DNA of 64,000 bases from Asterias rubens (taxonomy: Eukaryota; Echinodermata; Asteroidea; Forcipulatida; Asteriidae): the NCBI RefSeq assembly GCF_902459465.1, contig NC_047073.1, positions 186,001-250,000 of the forward strand. Direction: 5' to 3'. Made by a program: the position numbers and the translations under genes. Shown one piece after another: positions 9,859-21,737 of this stretch. Numbering within the stretch: the stretch's first letter is position 1; the number at the start of each line of letters is the position of its first letter. The notes beneath the pieces are model-generated. The model made no database searches. It was not told where the DNA came from and saw only the letters and a list, made by a program, of their open reading frames with translations.

Positions 9859-12712
9859 TTTGAGCCGATCGTAGTGTTTTCTGGAAGAAAAACCCTGGAA
9901 CAACTTACTAAAATTAAAACAGAACGTCCGCCATTTGTAAACAACTGGATGTAATTCAACAATGGAGGGCGCTGTTCTGAATAAGAGGCCCTTTTCGAAG
10001 CCACGCTTCTAACTCTACTCTGGCTTTTACTACGAGCTTACCAAATATAATTATAGCAAACGGGTAACTAGTAGCCGATGCCTTGATCTACCGTGATTTC
10101 GAAAACGGCTATAGAAATAACTTAAAGTCAAACCATAGAGCAAGGAACAGATAGATCACAGAATAAAACGTCTTAACTGTTTTACTTCCTTCAACTGCTC
10201 CAGATATTGATTTTTCCAGACAGAAGGGTTTTAGTGGGGCTTGTTAAGGGAGTGTCAAGTGGTGGGGCTGCATTGAGGGGAAGGGTGGGCAGGGCTTATG
10301 AAGGGATGGGCGTCAAGTGGTGGGCGGGGCTTCATTGAGGGGATAGGGTGGGTGTAAATTGATCTCACTGATACAAATTGTCCAAGGTCTGATGACTTTT
10401 GGATTTCCCAAAGGTTCACTTCATCTCGGGGAGGGTAAAGAAGAATAATCAATGAAAAATAGGCAGAAAATAGTAACTTTACACATAAAAGATTTTATAA
10501 ATAAAAACATGTTTATTCGACCATCTGTCAGACCTTGTCTATTTACATGAAACAGCTTTAAATATAGAATATGCATTCCCATTTTATGTAAAATACTAAA
10601 AAGATTTTAATTTTCATTACAGGAAAATAGTCAAAGTGAGGGCAAAACATAATTTGCATAAAAAACTCACATTTACATCATGTCATATTCTGATTCTAAT
10701 AATTAAGATCTTTGGCATACACTGAAAATGATGCTAGTCTTATCCAATACGTGTTGTTATGTAGGTCTGTCTACATCATCAACATTCATGTTACATTTCA
10801 TCCTATTGGATTTAAAAACTTAAACCATTGGGGAGAAAATTAATAAATAAAAACCTGAAGAATAGATGATGATAGTATGAAATTAGCATTAGTTGATTAA
10901 AGAATACTGCATAAATGTTGAGTAAATGCATTGATTTTCTCAGTGAAAAACGTGCTTGCAAGTGAAATTATAGTTACATCATCCCAGTATCAAAGCTGGG
11001 TGCAAAGATGCAGAAACAATTTGCCAAGACCTTCCTTTCAAAACCAACCCTGGAATTCTTTGCATAAGGCCCACAGCATTCTGCGCTTCATGGCGGTACT
11101 AAATTCCAAGGTACTGAAAAATGCAAGGTCAGCTTTTAAAGCCATTCCCCTGTAGTGTTAATAAAGCATCCTGCAGTCATTTAGTAATCAGTGCAATACA
11201 GATGTGCAGGATTATGTTCAGTGAGCCCCAAAAATAATCTTTTTCTAAATGTTTTCTTTACATTAAAGGGATAATTCCCTTTCCAAAACCCCACTATAAA
11301 TGCTGTCTTTCTTCCCATTGAAACTATAGTGACCCCCAAATTGTAAAGTCAAAATTGGACACTATTTCCACTATGTAGTTACACAATGAACAGACAACAA
11401 ATATACACCAACTTTCATCTGTCAACAAACACACATTGAAAAAGGTAAGCACTATGTCTTTACACAGGCTTGATGTTCGGTCCGAGGAAAACAGTAGGAA
11501 CATGTTTATCAAGTACATGTACAAGGGCTGACTTACATGTAAACATGCAATAGGGTTTAATGGACTTTTTAATCACAATTTTGTCCTGATTTGTCCAAGT
11601 GCCCATTCCCCATAAATAAAATAAAAACCTTGAAAAAAAGACTGAAGTAGGAAGAATGTTATACCTGTTTATACACAGAGCTGGTCACACATTTACCAAC
11701 TGTGATATATCGCCACCGAATAAAAGTAATTAAAAAGTGTTTGTTACAAATGATCAAATTATTTTGTGCTTTTGAAGGCGATAGAAGTTTGATTTTTCCA
11801 ATAATGGTATTTTCCAATAAGTATCTGTGAGCTTCAAGTCTGCGTTCAATTAACACACAACTCAAATAATACCTTAAAGACAAGACACTTTTGGTAATTG
11901 TCAAAGACCATTCTTAACAAATCTGTGAAAAGTTGAGCTCAATTGGTCATCAAAGTTGCAAGATAATAATGAAAGAAAAAACACCCTTGTCATACGGAGT
12001 TGTGTGCTTCCAGATGCTTGATCTCGAGACCTCAATTTAGTTCTGAGGTCTCGAAATCAAATTCGTGGAAAATTACTTCTTTCTCAAAAACTATGTTACT
12101 TCAGAGGGAGCCGTTTCTCACAATGTTTCATACTACCAACAGCTCTCCATTGCTTGTTACAAAGATAAGTGTTTATGCTAAATATTATTTTGAGTAATTA
12201 CCAATAGTGTCCACTGCCTTTAAGGAAACTTGTCACACTATCTTGGCATTGATTAAGATTTAGTTAACATGAACAGAAGTGCAAGTGTGAAACAATTATC
12301 TTCAAACAAGGCTGTGCCGATACTTAAAGTATACTGACTTCAAATACCTTAATACTTAGACACACAGCATGGGAAGTTGCATTTATGTTGCCCCTCTTCC
12401 TATAACCATTGCATTACAAGAATTGGCAAATTTACTACAAAATGGAAGCTTGTGTATAACAACACCTATTATTAAATTAACTGTGTAGTTTCAATTGACA
12501 CAAAAACATACAGGTAATATACAAATGTACACCAACATTCATAAAACATTACTGATCAAGTTCAAATCACTACGTGTAGAAATATATAATAAAGTGTTAG
12601 CACCATTTGTAAAATATATATAAATGCATATAGCTCAGTCTCTATATCAATTACAATGATAATCCAGGAATTATACTCGCAAGATATCAAGTCTACTCAA
12701 TTTACACTTATG
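9859..12712. other. Intergenic stretch between the coiled-coil gene start and the RIC1 3' end
   Basis: No supported gene. It holds the coiled-coil gene's presumptive 5' UTR and promoter (just above 9858), a short imperfect GC-rich duplication near 10250-10350, and one family A MITE. The ORFs at 10931-11155 and 11324-11524 have no coding signal I can defend. Confidence 0.5.
11874..12223. mobile_element. TTAA-flanked palindromic MITE (family A)
   Basis: The ends are TTAAAGACAAGACACTTTTG and GTGTCCACTGCCTTTAA, with the inner hairpin around CTCGAGACCTCAATTTAG. Confidence 0.8.
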
Positions 12713-13250
12713 ATAAACATTGTGAATACAATGGGTGCATTTAATTAGCTTCCCTGGGTCGACCCCGTTGTGCTCACTAGGGTGAGCTCCTGACAAGAGC
12801 TAATCCAACGATCACTCACCCTCACTCACCCTCTCATGGTGATGTCATAAACATTGTGATTACAATGGGTGCATTTAATTAGCTTCCCTGGGTCGACCCC
12901 GTTGTGCTCACTAGGGTGAGCTCCTGACAAGAGCTAATCCAACGATCACTCACCCTCACTCACCCTCTCATGGTGATGTCATAAACATTGTGATTACAAT
13001 GGGTGCATTTAATTAGCTTCCCTGGGTCGACCCCGTTGTGCTCACTAGGGTGAGCTCCTGACAAGAGCTAATCCAACGATCACTCACCCTCACTCACCCT
13101 CTCATGGTGATGTCATAAACATTGTGATTACAATGGGTGCATTTAATTAGCTTCCCTGGGTCGACCCCGTTGTGCTCACTAGGGTGAGCTCCTGACAAGA
13201 GCTAATCCAACGATCACTCACCCTCACTCACCCTCTCATGGTGATGTCAT
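12713..13250. repeat. 134-bp minisatellite, 4 near-perfect copies
   Basis: Units run from TAAACATTGTG to CATGGTGATGTCA with a 134-bp period and are nearly identical. The unit's core (TTAGCTTCCCTGGGTCGACC, AGGGTGAGCTCCTGACA) matches the dispersed palindromic element at about 29020-29260, so the array grew from a transposon copy. Confidence 0.9.
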
Positions 13251-13399
13251 GCACCTGGCAATTACTGTGCAATTACTGTACAAAACCACTTGGAAATTGA
13301 AAGATCAGTCAACTCACCACAGGATAACAAATTGCAGGCTGGCATTATTTAAAACCACAGTGGGTGATATTAAATGGTGGGAGGGTTGTGTACTGTGTA

Positions 13400-14012
13400 G
13401 ATGCATTCACCAAATGATACTATAATGCATGCTGGCATAGTCTTCTATCATTCAATCAAAGTGTGTGATATTGAATATTCTGTGGTGTATGCATTCACCA
13501 AATGATACTATAATGCATGCTGGCATAGTCTTCTATCATTCAATCAAAGTGTGTGATATTGAATATTCTGTGGTGTATCCCTATGATATTGCATGCTGGC
13601 ATAGTCTTCTATCATTCAATCAAAGTGTGTGATATTGGATATTCTGTGGTGTATGCATTCACCACATGATATGATATTGCATGCTGGCATAGTCTTCTAT
13701 CATTCAATCAAAGTGTGTGATATTGAATATTCTGTGGTGTATCCCTATGATATTGCATGCTGGCATAGTCTTCTATCATTCAATCAAAGTGTGTGATATT
13801 GGATATTCTGTGGTGTATGCATTCACCACATGATATGATATTGCATGCTGGCATAGTCTTCTATCATTCAATCAAAGTGTGTGATATTGAATATTCTGTG
13901 GTGTATCCCTATGATATTGCATGCTGGCATAGTCTTCTATCATTCAATCAAAGTGTGTGATATTGAATATTCTGTGGTGTATGCATTCACCACATGATAT
14001 GATATTGCATGC
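13400..14012. repeat. Alternating two-type tandem array (higher-order repeat)
   Basis: All units share GCATGCTGGCATAGTCTTCT but have two alternative spacers: a long one (GTATGCATTCACC...) and a short one (GTATCCCTATGATA). Reading left to right, the order is long, long, then short and long alternating. The real repeating unit is thus a long-plus-short dimer. The array lies just beyond the RIC1 3' end. Confidence 0.85.
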
Positions 14013-14062
14013 ATGGCTTACTTCTGTCCAACTCATTTGTTTATTTAAATCATGAATGTCTC

Positions 14063-14200
14063 AGGCCTGGAATTTGTATCTTTGAAAGGGCAAGGCCATT
14101 TTCATTTTGTAAGGGGCACTTCCATTAGGAAATCTTTAAGTCTATGGGAAACTTCTGATGGGGCACAAAAGCCAAGACAAGGGCAATAGAACCTTTTCAA
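14063..14200 (+). mobile_element. Dispersed repeat relic (family F)
   Basis: It starts CCTGGAATTTGTATCTTTGA and continues with GGGGCACTTCC and GCCAAGACAAGGGCAA, as in the copies at 41760 and 34960. It overlaps the presumptive RIC1 3' UTR. Confidence 0.5.
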
Positions 14201-14328
14201 ATCCACATATTCAAGACACACACAAAAAAATTGTTTATATCTTCAATTATTTGCCAGATGCTTTAAATGTTTCATAAATGCACACTTAGATCTTACTTCT
14301 CACTACTGTTCAGATTCTAGGCCATGAT

Positions 14329-14334
14329 TTTATT
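14329..14334 (-). promoter_or_regulatory. Candidate RIC1 polyadenylation signal AATAAA
   Basis: AATAAA on the minus strand lies about 104 nt past the RIC1 stop. A second AATAAA is at 14040-14045. Which is used cannot be told from sequence. Confidence 0.4.
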
Positions 14335-14437
14335 TAATGCAAAGGGCAATACTTTTTTGAAAATTTAAATACAAGTTTGGTCCAAATTGATACCATTAGA
14401 GAAGGGGGGCTTTGAATGTTTAGCCAGGCCCCCTCCA

Positions 14438-17400
14438 TCATGAAACACTACATCCTTGCTCCTCCCCATCCTTGCCTTTCTCATCTTCAAAGACGTCTTC
14501 CTCGGAGAGTTCATGCTCAGAGATGACTCCACTACCATGTGACCCCAATCTCTTGATCTCCTGATGGCCCACAGATTGATCTGAAGTCGACGACGTCCTA
14601 GAGTGGGGAGTCTGTGGAGGAGTAATGGCAGTCTCTACCACCTCGGCAAGGACTTGGGCCTGAGGTCTAATGGCAACAAATAGCGGCTTATAACCAGGGC
14701 TGTAGGATGAATAAAACCAATCAGAGTTCAGGTAGATTTAAAACCTCTCTACCTACAGTTTTATCATGTAACAACAGACATAGGCCAAGTTCAAGCAAGG
14801 ACCAGTGGTTTACAAGTAGCTGTTTAATGATGTACAAAGTGCATGCAGAAGTACAAAGTGCACAGAAGTTGTAGCGCAACTGACTGTAGTCATGTCATGT
14901 TGCAACCGGTAACTTAACACAAAACACAATGTCTATAGATTGACATTAAACTTACACGGTTTAAAGATAAGGATGGTAGAAAGCTTCCTTTAAAGTATTA
15001 CTTGCCGAAGTGCTGTAATTTTTGAGAAATGAGTAAAGCAATGGCCTGAAAAATACATTTTCAGGCTAAAATAACTTTCGTCTCCCGAGCCAAAAATTAC
15101 TTTCGTGTATTGGTTCACTCATTTCTCAAAAACTACAGCACCTCAGTAAGTATTTTTTTAAGGGAAGCCTTCTTATATCATTATCTTCAAACTGTGTGAG
15201 TTTAATGTCAATCTGTGAACATTGTGTTTTGTGTTACAAAAAGTAGCCAGACCCTTTAAGAATAACTTACCATTCTGAGTCTGCCCACATCTCCAGGAAT
15301 GATAATCCTTCTCTCATACGAGCTACTACCTCCAGAGCCACATCAGATGATGACGCCACATTCACTACTTTAGAGATGAGTGTCAGATCTCGCAGTAAGA
15401 TAGCAATGAGTAACGTCCACTCTAAACATAATGCAGCTAAGAAGATGTCATACAAATACCTTCAAAGAAACAAGCATCATATCATCATTATATATTGGGT
15501 TTGTGGTAACACCATGTGTGTATCTACTTGCCTGGTAGAGTTTGTTCTTAAAGAACTGTCTTGCTATATTCTGCTACCGCGGAGTAGATTTATCAGATGT
15601 TCCGGAGATTTCTCAGTTCTGAAAAAAACAGTCCTGCTTTTTAACTACTACCCGGGCGGAAGGTATAGAAAATAGGCTGGGACTACTACTTTAGTTTATA
15701 AGATCGTAATTAACTGCACTGCCGCGGAGGCAGTTCTTGAATTGGTCTCAACATTTCGATTAGCTTGCTCAAGTCATCGTCAGTATCATTTTGATTCTAA
15801 GCTTCAGGTGTAGGGGAGTCAATTATCACAGTCCTTGGGGCGTATCAAAGCAAGGTATCTGGAGCTACGTATTGAAGTATGAGACGTATTCCTTTATAGC
15901 ATCATGTAATGGTTTCAACTGGAGCTACGTATTGAAGTATGAGACGTATTCCTTTATAGCATCATGTAATGGTTTGAACTGGAGCTATGTATTGAAGTAT
16001 GAGACGTATTCCTTTATAGCATTATGTAATGGTTTCAATGTGCTGTGGTGCAATATGCTGCCGATTAAACCAGGAGCGCTGGGGCCACACTTCTCTTTAT
16101 GATAAGTGCACTGGGTTCTGCTACGTGCCTTACACAACACACAGTGCAATATGCTGACGATTAAACCAGGAGCGCTGGGGCCACACTTCTCTTTAGGATA
16201 AGTGCACTGGGTTCTGCTTTGTGCCTTACACAACACACAGTGCAATATGCTGCCGATTAAACCAGGAGCGCCGGGGCCACACTTCTCTTTATGATAAGTG
16301 CACTGGGTTCTGCTTTGTGCCTTACACAACACACAGTGCAATATGCTGACGATTAAACCAGGAGCGCTGGGGCCACACTTCTCTTTAGGATAAGTGCACT
16401 GGGTTCTGCTTTGTGCCTTACACAACACACAGTGCAATATGCTGCCGATTAAACCAGGAGCGCCGGGGCCACACTTCTCTTTATGATAAGTGCACTGGGT
16501 TCTGCTACGTGCCTTACACAACACACAGTGCAATATGCTGACGATTAAACCAGGAGCGCTGGGGCCACACTTCTCTTTATGATAAGTGCACTGGGTTCTG
16601 CTACGTGCCTTACACAACACACGGGACCAACGACTTTTAGTACCATCCAAATGACCAAGCAACAAATGTTAAGTGACTTGCTTAAGGACACTAGTGTCAT
16701 GACTGGGACTCGAACCCATACTCTGCTGATCAAAAACACCTGACCTTGAGTTCGGTGCTCTTATCCACTTGGCCAAGACATTCCAGAGAAGTCATTTACT
16801 ATTTTCGACTCTTGGTACATACCTGAGTTCTTTGTCAGATTGTCGTGGGCCACTATGGCTCAATTGCAAATAAAACTGTTCCAACTCCTCCAGGTTAGCG
16901 TTACTGCTCCATATACTGTCTTCTAAGACGTTATCACCGTCTCCAAATAAAGAGCTTCCTTCAGATGGCTCTGTGGTACAAATGCTGTTATCGTCTGAGC
17001 CTACCAGCCAAAGAAACAATTATGATAATTTAAGCACAAAATCTTGGGTGGGATTGCAAAGGTCATGGGTTCAAATCCCCCCCGAGTGATGCCTGTGATT
17101 TTGTTTAACGGAGTTTGGGAATGTGGTAAATACACATCGGTGTAAGAGTAAAACTTTGGAATCAAGTTAGCATGACATAATACTTATATCAAAGTCTAAT
17201 ATAGCGCACGTGCTCTGGCGCATTCAGCAGCCACAGCAAGTAACACAGGGGTGAACCCCTTCTCTGTTCCTTGTGCACTGGTTTTTTGTAAGTGCATTAC
17301 ACAACACGGCTTAACGTCCCATTGGAGGATGAAGCAATGGTTAGGTGTCTTGCTTAAGGACACAAGTGGCCCGACTGGGGGATTGGAACCCACACTCTGC

Positions 17401-20400
17401 TGATCAGAAATACCAGAGTTTGAATTGGGTGCTCCTAACTGCTCGGCCTCGACACTTCCAAGAAGCATCCTTACCTCTAGCTGATGGGTATCTAAGAATA
17501 GCTTCCTCTGTTCTGACCTCACTGTGTGTACTATCAGATGCTAGGCTATTAGGCCTGATTAATACACGTAGATCTCGGTTCAATGGTAGAGGAGCAACAG
17601 GGAAAGTCACTCTCTCAGATTCACTGTCTCCTCCAGACATCTTAAGACCATTCATCTGAGCTTGGATTGATGAAGATGATGGAGGGGAAGACTTGACTAA
17701 TAAACCTACAAGATTTAAAGAGAAAAATGACAAACTGATGAAGGATTCAAACCAACATCATCAATGCGTACAATTTAACAAGCTTTTGTATGTATATTAT
17801 GATTGCGGTATTAACACCATTATGTATATCTACTTGGTGGGTAGGTTATGTTCTCTTGCCAACTTGTCTTTCTGTATATTTTACTAAGTAGGTTATGTTC
17901 TCTTGCCAACTTGTCTTTCTGTATATTTTACTAATGTTCTCTTGCCAACTTGTCTTTCTGTATATTTTACTAAGTAGTAAAATATACAGAAAGACAAGTT
18001 CGCAAGAGAACATAACCTACTCCGCAAATCTACTCCGCAATACTGCGGAGTAGATTTTTTAGAATTCGGGAGACTTCTCTACTAACTTCTTTTAACTCTA
18101 CCTTGGTGGAAGATAGGAAATTGGCCAAACAAGTAAAATACCGAATACAGTGTACACTTGGTTAAAACAATAAACAACACTGCGAATAATAAAGCACCCA
18201 AATACGAGACAATGAAGAATAAACTAATGACAAAACAGATGTGAATTCATAGCTACCTCAAGTTTCTTAATTAAGAGAACACAAAGAACAATGTAAACTT
18301 ATGGAAACTTCTGTTCCTAGCTGAATATAAAAGCAGGATTTTAAACTTTACATGGTTGGAGTATAATCAGGTGAGGTTAGTGGTAGCACTATGTGTAAAT
18401 CTCTTTTGAGTAGTGTTGGTTCTGGAAAGAACCGGTGGTTAACGACTCAACGTTTCGATCAGTATGCTCTGATTGTCTTCAGAAGAATGAGTAAAAGCAG
18501 TGAGATTGAAGCTATGTACTTACTAGGTGATTTATTTGCATTGATCCCAATACTTGCAGCACCGGTAGTGAGTGTAGGTAAAGGCCACTGAAAGTCATGA
18601 TGAAGCTTCTTTAAAGCTGCTTCAAAGTCATCCACTTTGGCAACACGATTCCTATTAAGGGTCAAAATAAAAAAAAAATTGTGTTTATTTGCATGAAAGA
18701 GAGGTTTGTAGGGTTTTAAACTTTGCATGGTGGATATATGTAGAAAGGTTTGGTGTAACACAGTGTAATGATGGTTTCTAATGGTGGATATATGTAGAAA
18801 GGTTTGGTGTAACACAGTGTAATGATGGTTTCTAATGGTGGATATACGTAGAAAGGTTTGGTGTAACACAGTGTAATGATGGTTTCTAATGGTGGATATA
18901 CGTAGAAAGGTTTGGTGTAACACAGTGTAATGATGGTTTCTAATGGTGGATATACGTAGAAAGGTTTGGTGTAACACAGTGTAATGATGGTTTCTAATGG
19001 TGGATATATGTAGAAAGGTTTGGTGTAACACAGTGTAATGATGGTTTCTAATGGTGGATATATGTAGAAAGGTTTGGTGTAACACAGTGTAATGATGGTT
19101 TCTAATGGTGGATATACGTAGAAAGGTTTGGTGTAACACAGTGTAATGATGGTTTCTAATGGTGGATATATGTAGAAAGGTTTGGTGTAACACAGTGTAA
19201 TGATGGTTTCTAATGGTGGATATACGTAGAAAGGTTTGGTGTAACACAGTGTAATGATGGTTTCTAATGGTGGATATATGTAGAAAGGTTTGGTGTAACA
19301 CAGTGTAATGATGGTTTCTAATGGTGGATATATGTAGAAAGGTTTGGTGTAACACAGTGTAATGATGGTTTCTAATGGTGGATATATGTAGAAAGGTTTG
19401 GTGTAACACAGTGTAATGATGGTTTCTAATGGTGGATATACGTAGAAAGGTTTGGTGTAACACAGTGTAATGATGGTTTCTAATGGTGGATATATGTAGA
19501 AAGGTTTGGTGTAACACAGTGTAATGATGGTTTCTAATGGTGGATATACGTAGAAAGGTTTGGTGTAACACAGTGTAATGATGGTTTCTAATGGTGGATA
19601 TACGTAGAAAGGTTTGGTGTAACACAGTGTAATGATGGTTTCTAATGGTGGATATATGTAGAAAGGTTTGGTGTAACACAGTGTAATGATGGTTTCTAAT
19701 GGTGGATATATGTAGAAAGGTTTGGTGTAACACAGTGTAATGATGGTTTCTAATGGTGGATATACGTAGAAAGGTTTGGTGTAACACAGTGTAATGATGG
19801 TTTCTAATGGTGGATATACGTAGAAAGGTTTGGTGTAACACAGTGTAATGATGGTTTCTAATGGTGGATATACGTAGAAAGGTTTGGTGTAACACAGTGT
19901 AATGATGGTTTCTAATGGTGGATATATGTAGAAAGGTTTGGTGTAACACAGTGTAATGATGGTTTCTAATGGTGGATATATGTAGAAAGGTTTGGTGTAA
20001 CACAGTGTAATGATGGTTTCTAATGGTGGATATACGTAGAAAGGTTTGGTGTAACACAGTGTAATGATGGTTTCTAATGGTGGATATATGTAGAAAGGTT
20101 TGGTGTAACACAGTGTAATGATGGTTTCTAATGGTGGATATATGTAGAAAGGTTTGGTGTAACACAGTGTAATGATGGTTTCTAATGGTGGATATATGTA
20201 GAAAGGTTTGGTGTAACACAGTGTAATGATGGTTTCTAATGGTGGATATACGTAGAAAGGTTTGGTGTAACACAGTGTAATGATGGTTTCTAATGGTGGA
20301 TATACGTAGAAAGGTTTGGTGTAACACAGTGTAATGATGGTTTCTAATGGTGGATATATGTAGAAAGGTTTGGTGTAACACAGTGTAATGATGGTTTCTA

Positions 20401-21737
20401 ATGGTGGATATATGTAGAAAGGTTTGGTGTAACACAGTGTAATGATGGTTTCTAATGGTGGATATATGTAGAAAGGTTTGGTGTAACACAGTGTAATGAT
20501 GGTTTCTAATGGTGGATATACGTAGAAAGGTTTGGTGTAACACAGTGTAATGATGGTTTCTAATGGTGGATATATGTAGAAAGGTTTGGTGTAACACAGT
20601 GTAATGATGGTTTCTAATGGTGGATATACGTAGAAAGGTTTGGTGTAACACAGTGTAATGATGGTTTCTAATGGTGGATATACGTAGAAAGGTTTGGTGT
20701 AACACAGTGTAATGATGGTTTCTAATGGTGGATATATGTAGAAAGGTTTGGTGTAACACAGTGTAATGATGGTTTCTAATGGTGGATATACGTAGAAAGG
20801 TTTGGTGTAACACAGTGTAATGATGGTTTCTAATGGTGGATATACGTAGAAAGGTTTGGTGTAACACAGTGTAATGATGGTTTCTAATGGTGGATATACG
20901 TAGAAAGGTTTGGTGTAACACAGTGTAATGATGGTTTCTAATGGTGGATATATGTAGAAAGGTTTGGTGTAACACAGTGTAATGATGGTTTCTAATGGTG
21001 GATATATGTAGAAAGGTTTGGTGTAACACAGTGTAATGATGGTTTCTAATGGTGGATATACGTAGAAAGGTTTGGTGTAACACAGTGTAATGATGGTTTC
21101 TAATGGTGGATATATGTAGAAAGGTTTGGTGTAACACAGTGTAATGATGGTTTCTAATGGTGGATATACGTAGAAAGGTTTGGTGTAACACAGTGTAATG
21201 ATGGTTTCTAATGGTGGATATACGTAGAAAGGTTTGGTGTAACACAGTGTAATGATGGTTTCTAATGGTGGATATATGTAGAAAGGTTTGGTGTAACACA
21301 GTGTAATGATGGTTTCTAATGGTGGATATACGTAGAAAGGTTTGGTGTAACACAGTGTAATGATGGTTTCTAATGGTGGATATACATAGAAAGGTTTGGT
21401 GTAACACAGTGTAATGATGGTTTCTAAACTCTGAAAGAAACTGGTGGTTAATGCCTCCTAATGAAATCTTCTGACTGTAGAACCTTTATCTAAGGTCGCG
21501 TTTTAACTGGCGGCCAGTGCCTTTAAACCAAGTTTATTATTTTATTTATTGACTACCCACCTTTCTTTGGTAAGCCAGGGCTGTAATTTAAAGTCTAAGT
21601 CCGCAGCGTAGAGCCCAAGATCTCTTAATCTCATGGATGCAAGAAGCTTCCGAGCATGACGATTGAGAATAGAATCTACAAAGTACTCTTCGGCCGTTGT
21701 TATCTGCTCAATTGTCTTGGATAAAGAGCTGGAACGG
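14438..21737 (-). CDS. RIC1: RIC1 exons 26-31: C-terminal region
   Basis: Exons: 21561-21737, 18524-18651, 17475-17705, 16823-17000, 15271-15459, 14438-14699 (stop TGA 14438-14440). Conserved phrases are [49 protein letters not shown] and CPGYKPLF, followed by an acidic Ser-rich tail ending CSVS as in vertebrates. Exon 27 is contiguous in frame with a 2.7-kb minisatellite in the preceding intron; the acceptor TTAATAG|G at 18652 separates them. Confidence 0.92.

Noticed and set aside
15985..16665. 226-aa Cys-containing repeat ORF (minus)
   Set aside because: Translation of the 96-bp SINE-derived array; the 32-residue periodicity equals the DNA unit.
18459..21407. 982-aa ORF on the minus strand as a repeat protein gene
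   Set aside because: It is the 54-bp minisatellite in RIC1 intron 26 read in an accidental open frame; only its last part (18524-18651) is a real exon.
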